Shown one piece after another: positions 47,059-56,282 of a DNA stretch of 64,000 nucleotides; the stretch's first letter is position 1; every line of letters begins with the position of its first letter. Under the pieces are notes generated by a model. The model did no database searches. It saw only the letters and a program-made list of their open reading frames with translations, and was not told the origin of the DNA. The DNA is from Vibrio coralliilyticus (lineage in GTDB: Bacteria > Pseudomonadota > Gammaproteobacteria > Enterobacterales > Vibrionaceae): the NCBI RefSeq assembly GCF_024449095.1, contig NZ_CP024627.1, forward strand, positions 744,001-808,000, given 5' to 3'. The position numbers and the translations under genes are program-made.

Positions 47059-47375
47059 CTTGCTAGCTAGCTAAAAACTTTAGTCTTATACAAAATCCCC
47101 AAGTACACACTTGGGGATTTTTTGTATTCACTTCTTGCCGGATACCAGATATCAAGCGAGCCCTTCATATGATTTACTCAATAAATTTGCTGATTTCATA
47201 AGCAAAGCCAGCGTGCCAGTCTACTATCGATGGATTATTTACCAATAAAAGTCTGGTTATAGTTGTGTAATTGCGAAGAATTGTGGATCATTAGCCGTTA
47301 TATGTTTGGCGTCGCTAATGACGAACACAAACACTATTTTTCTCTGACAATACTAAAATAATTGAGGTGCTATAG
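47059..47375. other. Intergenic region nagE-glnS
   Basis: 317 bases. A clear terminator of nagE at 47094-47123 is the only definite element; the rest contains the glnS promoter region but I could not assign -10 and -35 elements with confidence. Confidence 0.6.
47094..47123 (+). terminator. Terminator of nagE
   Basis: AATCCCCAAG and CTTGGGGATT around TACACA, followed by TTTTTG. Confidence 0.9.
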
Positions 47376-49046
47376 ATGAGTGAAGCTGAGGCTCGTCCAT
47401 CGAACTTCATTCGCCAAATCATTGATAAAGATTTAGCGGATGGTAAACACACTAGCGTGCATACTCGTTTCCCGCCGGAACCGAACGGTTACTTGCATAT
47501 CGGTCATGCTAAGTCAATTTGTTTAAACTTTGGTATTGCTCAGGACTATCAAGGACAGTGTAATCTTCGTTTTGATGACACGAACCCTGAAAAAGAAGAC
47601 GTTGAATACGTTGAGTCTATTAAGAATGATGTGAGCTGGTTAGGCTTTGAGTGGGATGGTGAGATTTGTTACTCATCAAACTACTTCGATAAGCTTTACG
47701 AGTACGCGGTTGAATTAATTGAGAAAGGCTTAGCGTATGTTGAAGAGCTAAGTCCTGAGCAGATTCGTGAATACCGTGGAACGTTGACAACACCGGGTAA
47801 ACCAAGCCCATACCGTGACCGCAGTGTGGAAGAAAACTTAGCGTTATTTGAAAAAATGCGCAAGGGTGGCTTTGAAGAAGGGAAAGCGTGCTTGCGTGCG
47901 AAAATTGACCTTGCGTCTTCTTTCATCGTACTGCGTGATCCTGTTCTATACCGTGTTCGCTTTGCTGAGCACCACCAAACGGGTGATAAGTGGTGCATTT
48001 ATCCAATGTACGACTTCACACATTGTATCTCGGATGCGCTAGAGGGGATTACTCACTCTTTATGTACGCTTGAGTTCCAAGATAATCGTCGCCTATACGA
48101 TTGGGTACTAGAGAACATCTCTATTGATTGTCAGCCACGCCAGTACGAGTTCAGCCGTCTAAACCTAGAATACACGGTGATGTCTAAGCGTAAGTTGAAC
48201 CAGCTTGTGACTGAAAACTTAGTTAACGGGTGGGATGACCCTCGTATGCCAACTATTTCTGGCTTGCGTCGTCGTGGCTTCACGCCTGCATCGATTCGTG
48301 AATTTTGTAAGCGTATTGGTGTTACTAAGCAAGAAAATATGATTGAGTTTGGTTCACTAGAATCTTGTATTCGTGATGATCTAAACGAAAACGCGCCTCG
48401 TGCTATGGCTGTGCTTGATCCAGTTAAGGTTGTTATCGAAAACTATGATGAAGGTAAGGTTGAAATACTCAGCGTTGCTAATCATCCTAACAAGCCTGAG
48501 ATGGGTGAGCGTGAAGTACCATTCACCCGTGAACTCTGGATTGAACGTGAAGACTTCCGCGAAGAAGCGAACAAGAAGTACAAGCGATTGGTTCTGGGGA
48601 AAGAAGTGCGCCTACGTGGTGCTTACGTGATCAAAGCAGAGCGTATCGAAAAAGATGCAGAGGGTAATATTAGCACCATCTACTGTAGCTACGATGTAGA
48701 CACTTTAGGTAAGAACCCAGCTGATGGCCGTAAAGTGAAAGGTGTTATTCACTGGGTATCGGCAGATAAAGGCCTACCTGCTGAGATTCGCCTATACGAT
48801 CGCTTGTTCACAGTGCCAAACCCAGCAGCAGCCGATAACTTTGCTGAGACAATCAACCCTGACTCACTTGTTGTGATGAATGGGGTTGTAGAACCAAGTC
48901 TAGCTACTGCCGAAGCTGAAAAGGGTTACCAGTTTGAGCGTATGGGCTATTTCTGCGCAGACTCAAAAGATTCTTCCGCAGATAAGCTAGTCTTCAATCG
49001 CACTGTAGGTCTACGTGATACCTGGGCGAAAATTGAAGCAAAATAA
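47376..49046 (+). CDS. glnS: Glutaminyl-tRNA synthetase
   Basis: 556 residues. Class I synthetase: the HIGH motif is at residues 41-44 in [15 protein letters not shown], the KMSKS-equivalent is [10 protein letters not shown], and the tRNA-Gln anticodon-binding beta-barrels make up the last 200 residues ([16 protein letters not shown] onwards). Charges tRNA-Gln with glutamine. Start ATG 47376 with GAGGTG upstream. It follows nagE on the same strand but after a strong terminator. Confidence 0.98.
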   Translation: MSEAEARPSNFIRQIIDKDLADGKHTSVHTRFPPEPNGYLHIGHAKSICLNFGIAQDYQGQCNLRFDDTNPEKEDVEYVESIKNDVSWLGFEWDGEICYSSNYFDKLYEYAVELIEKGLAYVEELSPEQIREYRGTLTTPGKPSPYRDRSVEENLALFEKMRKGGFEEGKACLRAKIDLASSFIVLRDPVLYRVRFAEHHQTGDKWCIYPMYDFTHCISDALEGITHSLCTLEFQDNRRLYDWVLENISIDCQPRQYEFSRLNLEYTVMSKRKLNQLVTENLVNGWDDPRMPTISGLRRRGFTPASIREFCKRIGVTKQENMIEFGSLESCIRDDLNENAPRAMAVLDPVKVVIENYDEGKVEILSVANHPNKPEMGEREVPFTRELWIEREDFREEANKKYKRLVLGKEVRLRGAYVIKAERIEKDAEGNISTIYCSYDVDTLGKNPADGRKVKGVIHWVSADKGLPAEIRLYDRLFTVPNPAAADNFAETINPDSLVVMNGVVEPSLATAEAEKGYQFERMGYFCADSKDSSADKLVFNRTVGLRDTWAKIEAK

Positions 49047-49055
49047 GCGTTAAAT

Positions 49056-49087
49056 AAAACAGCCAGTCATATGACTGGCTGTTTTAT
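49056..49087. terminator. Bidirectional terminator between glnS and fur
   Basis: AAAACAGCCAGTCAT and ATGACTGGCTGTTTT form a 15-bp perfect stem, between converging genes. Confidence 0.92.
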
Positions 49088-49132
49088 TTGATAAAAGAAA
49101 AGCGCTCATGATTGGAACGCTTGTCTAATTCG

Positions 49133-49582
49133 TTATTTTTTCAATTTATGTGCATCTGGGTTGTCGCGGCAGCTGCCATCTGCACATTTACCGTAAAGGT
49201 ATAAACTGTGGTTTGTCAGAATGACATTATACTGAGCCGCAATCTCTTTCTGACGTTCTTCTATGATGTCATCTGCAAATTCGATCACTTCCCCACAATC
49301 CAGACATACTAAATGGTCATGGTGGTGCTGGGTAGATAGTTCAAAAACTGATTTGCCACCTTCAAAATGGTGTCGAGTAACAATACCTGCATCATCAAAT
49401 TGGTTCAGAACTCGATAAACTGTCGCAAGCCCGATCTCTTCTCCAAGATCTATGAGCTTTTTGTACAGTTCTTCAGCGCTGATATGTTGGCATTCCGGCT
49501 GTTGGAGTACTTCTAAAATCTTCAGTCTCGGAAGTGTAACTTTAAGACCAGCGTCCTTAAGAGCTTGGTTATTGTCTGACAT
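49133..49582 (-). CDS. fur: Ferric uptake regulator Fur
   Basis: 149 residues from ATG 49582 (MSDNNQALKDAGLKVTLPRL); upstream in-frame codons to 49651 lie in the promoter region. The winged-helix DNA-binding domain includes EEIGLATVYRVLNQFDDAGI. The metal sites are HHHDH at 86-90, the zinc cysteines C93 and C96 and a second cysteine pair near 133 and 138. Fur with Fe2+ represses iron uptake genes. It is convergent with glnS across a strong bidirectional terminator. I did not identify a Fur box in the window. Confidence 0.98.
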   Translation of the reverse strand: MSDNNQALKDAGLKVTLPRLKILEVLQQPECQHISAEELYKKLIDLGEEIGLATVYRVLNQFDDAGIVTRHHFEGGKSVFELSTQHHHDHLVCLDCGEVIEFADDIIEERQKEIAAQYNVILTNHSLYLYGKCADGSCRDNPDAHKLKK

Positions 49583-49788
49583 AAACTTTCCTGTTGATGA
49601 TCTGCGGTAATTAACAGAATTCAATATTCCTATCATTATAGGGTAGTACAAGATAACAATAAACCACGAAGTTCAAAGGGTTACTAGTATTTTTTTATAA
49701 ACACGTGTAGCGTCACTGATAATACACATCAGACTAGTTACAATTGTTTAACATCTAGTTGTGAAGGCTCTATTTCAGGGATGAAAGA

Positions 49789-50292
49789 ATGAATAAATCA
49801 CTAGCTAAAATTTACAAGCCTGGAATCGTAAAGTTTGCTCTTAATGTCTGGCCTCCATTCTGGGGGGCTGGCATCAGGATCATTTCAATAAGCGAAGATT
49901 TTCGTCAGGTCAAAATGAAACTCAAACTGCGCTGGTGGAATAAAAATGCGAACCGCACTCAGTATGGCGGTAGTATTTTTTCTCTGACTGACCCTGTTTA
50001 TTCATTAATGCTGATGGGAATTTTAGGTGAGCGTTACTATGTGTGGGATAAAGAAGCGAGTATTAACTTTATAAAGCCAGGGCAAAGTGATCTCTACGCA
50101 GACTTTATTGTCTCTCAGGAGTTGCTTGATGATATTTTACTGAAAACATCGAATGGAGATAAGTGTTTCCCTGAATTTGTGATTTATGTAAAAGATGAAA
50201 CCGGTAATGTGGTTTCGGAGGTGCAGCGTAAACTTTATGTGCGCAAAAAGCCTCAATATCGAGAAGAAGAAGCTGAAGAACAAGCTGTATAG
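49789..50292 (+). CDS. DUF4442 hotdog-fold protein
   Basis: 167 residues. Sequence features of the DUF4442 family, related to hotdog-fold thioesterases: PPFWGAGIRIISISEDFRQVKMKLKLRWWNKNANRTQYGGSIFSL, with the asparagine/histidine-like catalytic area at RTQYGGSIF. Members are thought to be acyl-thioesterases or chaperones for acyl groups; no function is shown. The C-terminal tail is acidic and disordered. Start ATG 49789. Confidence 0.8.
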   Translation: MNKSLAKIYKPGIVKFALNVWPPFWGAGIRIISISEDFRQVKMKLKLRWWNKNANRTQYGGSIFSLTDPVYSLMLMGILGERYYVWDKEASINFIKPGQSDLYADFIVSQELLDDILLKTSNGDKCFPEFVIYVKDETGNVVSEVQRKLYVRKKPQYREEEAEEQAV

Positions 50293-50948
50293 GTAAATGC
50301 TCACTGACCATGGAGTGTGTTCATGCGGAATACCTTTGAATTGTTGTTTTCTATTCTGGCGCACTTCTAAATATCTACCGCTGTTTTAAGTGTTGCAAAG
50401 TAACCCCATTTTCTGCCACAGAGTAATGACTACCATTCCCCCTCTCATCATATATTCACCCAATTGACCGACGTTAAACCATGATTCAATCTTTTTTTTA
50501 TATGTAAAAATACTGATGCTTTTGTTTGTTTTTAAGCCCTAAAATAATGCAATGATCAAGATCTTATAACTGAGAAAGTTCCTTTCTTAATTATTTTTAT
50601 GCGAGTGACTTCAAAGTTGCTTCATTGGTTGTTTGTTTTAAGCGATTGATTTTTAATGTCTTTTTTGTTTCTAACTTGGTGTTGTTATTGATAATTAGAC
50701 CTCGATCACTATGTTTATAAAAATTTGTAGCGGGTCATATTTTTTTATCTTGAAATTAAGTTCTGATTGATGTTTTTTGTCGCGAAGTTAGTCTTAGAGT
50801 CATGGATACACTGGGTGTATGCAGAAATTAGAAAGTGAGCGATATTCATTAATCTTTTACTTTCGACATAGGAAATGATTCTCCCTTCGGCGGCCAACTT
50901 AAGGTGAGAACAACAAAAACAGCTATATCCATTTTTAGGAGTTTTTCC
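50293..50948. other. Long regulatory region upstream of the porin
   Basis: 656 AT-rich bases with no convincing gene. A perfect inverted repeat ATACAC-TGG-GTGTAT lies at 50806-50820. No clear terminator or promoter could be assigned by eye. The length leaves room for a long leader or a small RNA. Confidence 0.6.
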
Positions 50949-52118
50949 ATGGAAAAAATGTTCAAACGCACACTTTTAGGTGCAACAGTGGCGATGGTTT
51001 CTACAGGTGCATTGGCAGCTGAATCATCTCAGGTTGGTATCATCTCTGACTTCAACGTACAAGCTTATGGTGTTGCGGCAATCTCTGTTGTTAACTATGA
51101 CTCAGACAAAACTAACCTTTCAGATAATACTGTAAAGGATACTAGTACTGGCTACGATTATGAAAATGAATCTCGTATTGGTTTCCGCGCTAGCAAAGAT
51201 ATGTTTGAAAACCTCAATGTCTTTATGCAGATTGAATCGGGTTATGTTGGTGAAAACGGCGACGGCGCAACACTTGGAAATCGTGATACATTCTTAGGCT
51301 TGCAAGGTGACTGGGGTAAGGTTCGTTTTGGTCGTATGCTTACGCCAATGTACGAAATCATTGATTGGCCATATTCAAACCCAGGTCTAGGTGCAGCCTT
51401 CGATTGGGGTGGTGATGTAAAGTATAACCGTGACCGCCACGGTGATATGGCTCGTTTTGACTCTAAAGATTACAATGGCTTTAGCTTCGCACTAGCGACC
51501 GGTCGTGGTGATAAAGATGTAAAAGATAATTACTTCTACGGTGCTAATGCTCACTATAAATTGGCTGATAGCTTTACAATTCATGCTGCGGTAGAGTCAG
51601 AGCAAGATCGTAAAATATCTGATGCTGTTGCTGCTGGCACAGCAACCTGTCTTGATGCTGGCGGTTGTACGATTGATGGTACTTCATACACGTTTGGTCA
51701 AGCATATGCTACTGCAGCATCTCCTTATGAAAGCACAGATACTTTAGGCTATATTATGGGTTTTGAGGCTTCACTCCCAGCTGGTTTCGGTTTAGCTGCC
51801 GCATATAAAACTGGTGAGTCTAAAACATCTGCAGGTGTGACTTCAGAGCAGGCTTCATACTCAATCATTGGTCAATACTGGAACGGTCCATGGGGCTTCA
51901 AGCTAGGCTACGCTGCGAATATGGAGTCTGAAAAAGCTGGTATTAAACAAAACGATGAAGATAGCGTCATTTCTGGTCAGCTAATGTACGTTCACAACGG
52001 CTTTGTACCGTATGTACGTATCGCTCAACGTGATATCAAGGCATACGATACAGATGACAAAGTAACATACGACACCGACACATTCGTTGTTCGTGTTGGT
52101 CTAGAGTACGGTTTCTAA
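50949..52118 (+). CDS. Outer-membrane porin (Porin_4 type), possible chitoporin
   Basis: 389 residues from ATG 50949; upstream in-frame codons lack a ribosome site and TTAGGAG precedes this one. Signal peptide MEKMFKRTLLGATVAMVSTGALA, cleaved before Ala-Glu. The mature protein is a 16-strand trimeric-porin type beta-barrel: periodic strands ending in aromatic residues, C-terminal VRVGLEYGF with the terminal Phe needed for barrel insertion. The loop region NPGLGAAFDWGG and YNRDRHGD recalls Vibrio chitoporin, and the chb and nag loci lie 14 and 5 kb away, but general porins look similar. Terminator at 52148-52176. Confidence 0.85.
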   Translation: MEKMFKRTLLGATVAMVSTGALAAESSQVGIISDFNVQAYGVAAISVVNYDSDKTNLSDNTVKDTSTGYDYENESRIGFRASKDMFENLNVFMQIESGYVGENGDGATLGNRDTFLGLQGDWGKVRFGRMLTPMYEIIDWPYSNPGLGAAFDWGGDVKYNRDRHGDMARFDSKDYNGFSFALATGRGDKDVKDNYFYGANAHYKLADSFTIHAAVESEQDRKISDAVAAGTATCLDAGGCTIDGTSYTFGQAYATAASPYESTDTLGYIMGFEASLPAGFGLAAAYKTGESKTSAGVTSEQASYSIIGQYWNGPWGFKLGYAANMESEKAGIKQNDEDSVISGQLMYVHNGFVPYVRIAQRDIKAYDTDDKVTYDTDTFVVRVGLEYGF

Positions 52119-52147
52119 GACTTTATCTATTTTTATTCTTAATGATA

Positions 52148-52176
52148 CGCGCTGGCCTTAGTTGGCCAGCGTTTGT
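52148..52176 (+). terminator. Terminator of the porin gene
   Basis: CGCTGGCC and GGCCAGCG around TTAGTT, followed by TTTGTTG. Confidence 0.75.
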
Positions 52177-52250
52177 TGTATTGAGAAGTAGAGCCTGAAG
52201 ATAAAGGTAATTCTATAGTATATAACGGAGTTATTTCCAGGGTGGTTTAT

Positions 52251-53060
52251 ATGAAGAAAATTATTTTAGCGTCATTGCCTTTATTGATGGTAGGTTGTAC
52301 TACATTAGATTCAACAAGTGACTTTACTGATTCAGTAAAACGCATTGAATCTAAACAGAATTATCGAATTATTGTTGGTAAATCATTAACACCGGATACA
52401 CTTGAAGTGAATGGTGGGCAGTTGGTTAAGTCATCACTAGAGCTGAATTACGTAGATCCGACACAGAGCAAAAATGTGCCGGATTCTTTTATTAAAATGG
52501 AGCTGCAGTACTTTAAAAATTATAACGAATTTAAAACAGTGATGGTTGAGGGCAGTAGTCAAGAAGTGGCACTTAAGCCTTATGCAGCCTCAGCGGAAAC
52601 CTGTAGTGATGTATGTACTCAAACTCAGTATGTCAGATTTCCAGTGCCTAGCCAGCTTCTCGCACAGCAGCCGTACCAAGATCTCAAGTTTGATGTGAGC
52701 GCGTCGAATGCTAATAATATTACGTTCTCTATCCCATCAGGTTACATTGAAGCGATTGTGAACAGTGCCAATTCTAATGTAGCTCCGGCTGTGCTAGCTG
52801 CTCCTGTTGCTACTGCCGCAACAGTGACTCCTGTGGCTCAAAGCTCGTCTTCAAAAGCGATAGAGATGACGCAGTATTGGTTTAAGGAAACGCCAGAAGA
52901 ACAACGTGATGAGCTATTGAGCTGGGCGGTTGAAAATCGCAACTCGACCAAATTGACGCTTGAAACCACTTCCAAGCAACAAGAAATGTTTGGTTACTGG
53001 TATGGAAAAGCAACGAAAGAAGAAAGAAAAACACTCATTAAACAATTACTAGAATTATAA
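52251..53060 (+). CDS. Lipoprotein with two C-terminal YW-motif repeats
   Basis: 269 residues from ATG 52251. Signal peptide with lipobox VGC (Cys16). The middle part is beta-rich with no domain I recognise. The C-terminus has a repeat: IEMTQYWFKETPEEQRDELL near residue 203 and QEMFGYWYGKATKEERKTLI near residue 248, resembling the late motif of UPF0319/DUF2057 proteins. An Ala/Pro/Thr/Val-rich linker (residues about 175-200) separates the two halves. Function unknown. It follows the porin in the same direction after a terminator, so it probably has its own promoter. Confidence 0.75.
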   Translation: MKKIILASLPLLMVGCTTLDSTSDFTDSVKRIESKQNYRIIVGKSLTPDTLEVNGGQLVKSSLELNYVDPTQSKNVPDSFIKMELQYFKNYNEFKTVMVEGSSQEVALKPYAASAETCSDVCTQTQYVRFPVPSQLLAQQPYQDLKFDVSASNANNITFSIPSGYIEAIVNSANSNVAPAVLAAPVATAATVTPVAQSSSSKAIEMTQYWFKETPEEQRDELLSWAVENRNSTKLTLETTSKQQEMFGYWYGKATKEERKTLIKQLLEL

Positions 53061-53065
53061 AAAGA

Positions 53066-53091
53066 GAAGGAGCCGAAAGGCTCCTTTTTTA
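53066..53091. terminator. Terminator between the lipoprotein and the small secreted protein
   Basis: AAGGAGCC-GAAA-GGCTCCTT followed by TTTT; the last codon of the minus-strand small gene lies in it, so it may serve both. Confidence 0.85.
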
Positions 53092-53265
53092 TCTCATTAC
53101 CGTACCATTGCTATTTTCACATATAACGATCGGCATACGTTCAACTACTCCTGAATTTAATTCACATTTCACTATTGGGCCAGAAGCAGTGCTTCCTACG
53201 GATGATTGTGCAGCTACCGAAAAACTAAAAATAAGACTACAAGCTAACGCAAAGAAATATTTCAT
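53089..53265 (-). CDS. Small secreted protein (58 residues)
   Basis: From ATG 53265 with GAGGTG upstream; the GTG at 53274 is inside the ribosome site. Signal peptide MKYFFALACSLIFSFSVAAQ, cleaved after AA. The mature part, about 38 residues, has two cysteines (in IVKCELNS and IVICENSN) that could form a disulphide. No family recognised. Convergent with the lipoprotein gene, and the region is AT-rich, unlike its neighbours. Confidence 0.65.
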   Translation of the reverse strand: MKYFFALACSLIFSFSVAAQSSVGSTASGPIVKCELNSGVVERMPIVICENSNGTVMR

Positions 53266-53601
53266 AATAAACACCTCATTTAAAATCTCATTAAAGAGAT
53301 ACTTATCAGTATGTCGCTTAATGGTAAAAGATCAAAAAAAGTTTAATTATTAAAAATTTTCTTTAATAAATAACTCTTACTTTTTGTGAGAAATAAATTA
53401 ATAAGTCGATGATATATTTAGAATGGTATTTCTTTTAGGTAAAAAGGCTGAGCTTGATTAAGGCTGTTTTCATATAAAAACAGTCACTTAATTCAAGGTG
53501 GAAATGATTTAAATTATTGATATATTGAGTTTTTTCTTGATATTGAGTGGTTGCAGAATGAAAAAGGCCCTTTGTTCAGGCAAAGGGCCTAATAATAGAG
53601 G
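53266..53601. other. AT-rich intergenic region
   Basis: 336 bases, noticeably AT-rich. Only the terminator of the nfeD gene at 53565-53590 stands out. The promoter of the small secreted protein must lie at the left end. Confidence 0.6.
53565..53590 (-). terminator. Terminator of qmcA-nfeD
   Basis: AGGCCCTTTG and CAAAGGGCCT form a perfect 10-bp stem around TTCAGG; TTTTTC follows on the minus strand. Confidence 0.9.
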
Positions 53602-54054
53602 TTAATTTTTTGCTTCTATGGTAAGAACAATGCCATTTACTTGGGTGATTTCAACCATGGTTCCTGCTGGAATTGATTGGTTAGTTTGTGCCGACCAAGT
53701 TGTATCACCCACCTTGATTCGGTGCTTTCCTGGTGTGAGATCAGATTCTATCAAGATTTTCTGACCGATCATTTGCTTCTGCTTTTGGTTTAAATCCCGT
53801 TGTTGATCGTCAGAAGCATCTTGCTTGAATTGCTTTCTCCACCATAACCAAGTAGTCATCAGTGAAAAGATGCTAAAGGCGCTCCACTGTAGCTGCCAAC
53901 TCATTGGAATAAATGTGAGTAAAATACCCACAATTAAGGCTGACAGCCCAAGCCATAAAAAATAGCCAGCGGTACCCAGCAGTTCGATAGCAAGTAAAGC
54001 TAGCCCGAAGGCTAGCCAATGCCAATGATTGATACTGTCTAGTAACTCAAACAC
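53602..54054 (-). CDS. NfeD family membrane protein
   Basis: 150 residues. Two or three membrane helices (FGLALLAIELLGTAGYFLWLGL and ALIVGILLTFIP), then a soluble OB-fold domain from GQKILIESDLTPGKHRIKVG to the C-terminus with GTMVEITQVNGIVLTIEAKN. This is the short NfeD class paired with SPFH proteins, and the neighbour qmcA is 8 bp upstream. In E. coli the QmcA-QmcB pair associates with FtsH; a similar assembly is likely. It is the second gene of the operon. Confidence 0.88.
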   Translation of the reverse strand: MFELLDSINHWHWLAFGLALLAIELLGTAGYFLWLGLSALIVGILLTFIPMSWQLQWSAFSIFSLMTTWLWWRKQFKQDASDDQQRDLNQKQKQMIGQKILIESDLTPGKHRIKVGDTTWSAQTNQSIPAGTMVEITQVNGIVLTIEAKN

Positions 54055-54062
54055 ATTAGCCT

Positions 54063-54986
54063 CTACTTAGTTGACTCGTTCGAGTGCTTAAACATTTCGG
54101 CGATACCCGCAACAGAGCCCATTAGCCCCGAAGCTTCAAGTGGAAGCATGATGATCTTGCCATTCTCAGCTTGGCCGATTGACTTAAGTGCGTCGGTGTA
54201 GCCTTGAGCAATAAAGTAATTAACCGCTTGCATGTCACCCTTAGCGATCGCTTCTGACACCATGGCCGTAGCACGCGCTTCGGCTTCCGCAGCACGCTCA
54301 CGAGCTTCGGCTTGTAATATAGCGGCTTGTTTATCACCTTCTGCTTTTAATATTTCTGATTGCTTGTGACCCTCGGCCTTTAATATTTCAGCCTGACGAA
54401 CCCCTTCTGCTTCGAGTACTTCTGCACGCTTGTTTCGCTCCGCCTTCATCTGGGCATTCATTGCTGCGGTAAGATCTGACGGTGGTTGAACATCTTTAAT
54501 TTCGATACGGGTAACTTTTACCCCCCAAGGATTAGTCGCTTCATCGACAATTGAAAGTAACTTGCTGTTGATCATGTCGCGTTGACTGAGCATTTCATCA
54601 AGCTCCATCGAACCAAGTACAGTACGGATGTTGGTGAGGGTTAAATTTCGAATAGCGTGTTCAAGGTCGTTCACTTCATACGCCGCTTGGGCAGCATCGA
54701 TGACTTGGACGAAACAGACGGCGTCAATCGTTACATTCGCGTTATCTTTAGAAATGACTTCTTGAGCTGGTATATCAAGCACGCGCTCCATCATATTGAT
54801 CTTTTGACCAATACCATCAATAAAGGGAATGATGATATTTAGGCCTGGTTTCAAAGTGTGTGTATAACGGCCAAAACGTTCGACGGTCCAGTGATTACCT
54901 TGGGGAACGGTTTTAACACCTGCGATAATAAATGCGATGACGACAATAAGAAAAATGCCGATGGTAATGAGAGAGTCAATAGCCAT
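54063..54986 (-). CDS. qmcA: SPFH/Band 7 protein QmcA
   Basis: 307 residues from ATG 54986 ([20 protein letters not shown]), with CAAGGAAT upstream; the in-frame codons to 55043 add a leader without need. An N-terminal membrane helix is followed by the SPFH domain ([20 protein letters not shown] and [20 protein letters not shown]), and then by a coiled coil of repeated [13 protein letters not shown] units (residues about 200-245). It assembles into large oligomers at membranes and associates with FtsH. Partner NfeD follows at 8 bp. Confidence 0.93.
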   Translation of the reverse strand: MAIDSLITIGIFLIVVIAFIIAGVKTVPQGNHWTVERFGRYTHTLKPGLNIIIPFIDGIGQKINMMERVLDIPAQEVISKDNANVTIDAVCFVQVIDAAQAAYEVNDLEHAIRNLTLTNIRTVLGSMELDEMLSQRDMINSKLLSIVDEATNPWGVKVTRIEIKDVQPPSDLTAAMNAQMKAERNKRAEVLEAEGVRQAEILKAEGHKQSEILKAEGDKQAAILQAEARERAAEAEARATAMVSEAIAKGDMQAVNYFIAQGYTDALKSIGQAENGKIIMLPLEASGLMGSVAGIAEMFKHSNESTK

Positions 54987-55082
54987 ATCTGATTCCTTGT
55001 ATAAGTTATTATGTCGATTGTTGCTTAATTCATGTGGTAGCACAATGACATAATGAGAACCAAAGCTAGATTTAGGAAAAAT

Positions 55083-55106
55083 AAAAGCCGGATAAGCCGG
55101 CTTTTA
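55083..55106. terminator. Terminator of ybbN
   Basis: AAAAGCCGG and CCGGCTTTT, 9 bp, loop ATAAG. Confidence 0.8.
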
Positions 55107-55124
55107 TTGATGAATTTGAAGTGT

Positions 55125-55979
55125 CTAGTAGAGGATAGAGTATAGCTGGCGTCGATACTTGCCAGCAATTGGGTTTCCTTGCCCTAAAGCAGCGAGAATA
55201 TCCATAAAGTGTTTCTTTATATCGCCATCAAGTGCATTGAGATCATATCTTAGCAGGTTCCAAAGTAGCTCTAATGCTTCTTCATCTCGGTTAACTTGAT
55301 GGTAACTTAGAGCCAGTTCGGCTGCTGTTTGGGCATCATTAGGGTTATCTTGTAGCGCTTGCTCAAGCGATTGGATTTCAGGGCTATTCGCTGCTTGGTC
55401 GTGCAATTCTAATTTTGCTATCAATCCTTTGTAATAATTATCTTGATACTCTAGAGGGATGGTATTAAGCAGTGCCTTGGCTTGGTCAAACTTCTGCATC
55501 TCTAGCAAACAGTCGGCAAGGGTAAGTTTTACATCACCTTTTTGCTTTAGTTCTTCCGGCAAGTCTTGAAGTAGAGGTAACGCTTTAGCATGTTCACCCG
55601 ATTGTACAAAATCCATTGCCTGCTTGAGATTTAGTTCGTCTTGACTGGGTAAATGTTTAGCTAACATCGCTTGGATTGCAGCAAGGTCCTGCGGGCCTCC
55701 TAAACCATCAACGGGTTGACCATTAACGAACAGTGCAATGGTTGGTAGTGCCTGGACACCAAACTGGCTAGCGATCATCTGTTCTTGTTCACAGTTCAAG
55801 AGCGCTAGTGTAAAAGCTCCGTTGTATTGTTGCGCTAGGGTTTGTAGCTCTGGAATAACTTGCGCGCTTTCTTGGCTCATTGGCGCCCAAAAATGAATCA
55901 GGACTGGCGTTTGCATTGAGCCTTCCAGCACTTGACGGAAGTTTTGCTCGTTCAATTCCACAATAAAAGGAGATTGCAT
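55125..55979 (-). CDS. ybbN: Thioredoxin-like co-chaperone YbbN (CnoX-type) without the usual cysteine
   Basis: 284 residues. N-terminal thioredoxin fold with WAPMSQES at residues 31-38 in place of CxxC. In E. coli CnoX a cysteine at residue 38 (SxxC) and Cys63 are the redox-active pair; here residue 38 is Ser, while Cys63 (in ALLNCEQEQ) is kept. The C-terminal half is TPR-like (QAMDFVQSGEHAKALPLLQD to LLRYDLNALDGDIKKHFMDI) and ends in KYRRQLYSILY. The E. coli protein prevents misfolding and delivers clients to DnaK and GroEL. The gene has its own promoter. Confidence 0.92.
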   Translation of the reverse strand: MQSPFIVELNEQNFRQVLEGSMQTPVLIHFWAPMSQESAQVIPELQTLAQQYNGAFTLALLNCEQEQMIASQFGVQALPTIALFVNGQPVDGLGGPQDLAAIQAMLAKHLPSQDELNLKQAMDFVQSGEHAKALPLLQDLPEELKQKGDVKLTLADCLLEMQKFDQAKALLNTIPLEYQDNYYKGLIAKLELHDQAANSPEIQSLEQALQDNPNDAQTAAELALSYHQVNRDEEALELLWNLLRYDLNALDGDIKKHFMDILAALGQGNPIAGKYRRQLYSILY

Positions 55980-56056
55980 TTGGTGATTCCTTGCAAAGAG
56001 TTTGATACATCAAACATATGGGCAGTTACTATAGATATCAAGGGAGTAGCAGATAC

Positions 56057-56086
56057 AAAAACACCGCTGTTTAAGGCGGTGTTTTT
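56057..56086 (-). terminator. Terminator for minus-strand transcription
   Basis: AAAAACACCGC and GCGGTGTTTTT form a perfect 11-bp stem. It can end transcripts from the SDR gene or the 21-residue ORF. Confidence 0.85.
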
Positions 56087-56110
56087 GCTGACTAATGCAA
56101 GCGAAGGTGT

Positions 56111-56176
56111 TTATAAAACGATAAACAAAGTTAGCGCAACACCCACACTTAGCCAGTTTAGCTGGTTCAATGTCAT
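56111..56176 (-). CDS. Possible 21-residue hydrophobic miniprotein
   Basis: ATG at 56176, TAA at 56111: starts MTLNQLNWLSVGVALTLFIV, one hydrophobic segment. A strong terminator follows 24 bp later. But there is no clear ribosome site upstream, and so short an ORF can arise by chance. Listed as a candidate only. Confidence 0.25.
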   Translation of the reverse strand: MTLNQLNWLSVGVALTLFIVL

Positions 56177-56282
56177 GTTTTTTTACCGAATGTAACGCTT
56201 ATAGGAGGTCATGAAGTGAGCAACTTCACGGTGTAAGTTAGCGTCTTATTATTACGAAAAAATTACACTCGGTGATTTATTT

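Noticed and set aside
50323..50370. 14-codon ORF upstream of the porin
   Set aside because: It has a ribosome-like site but is too short and has no other support.
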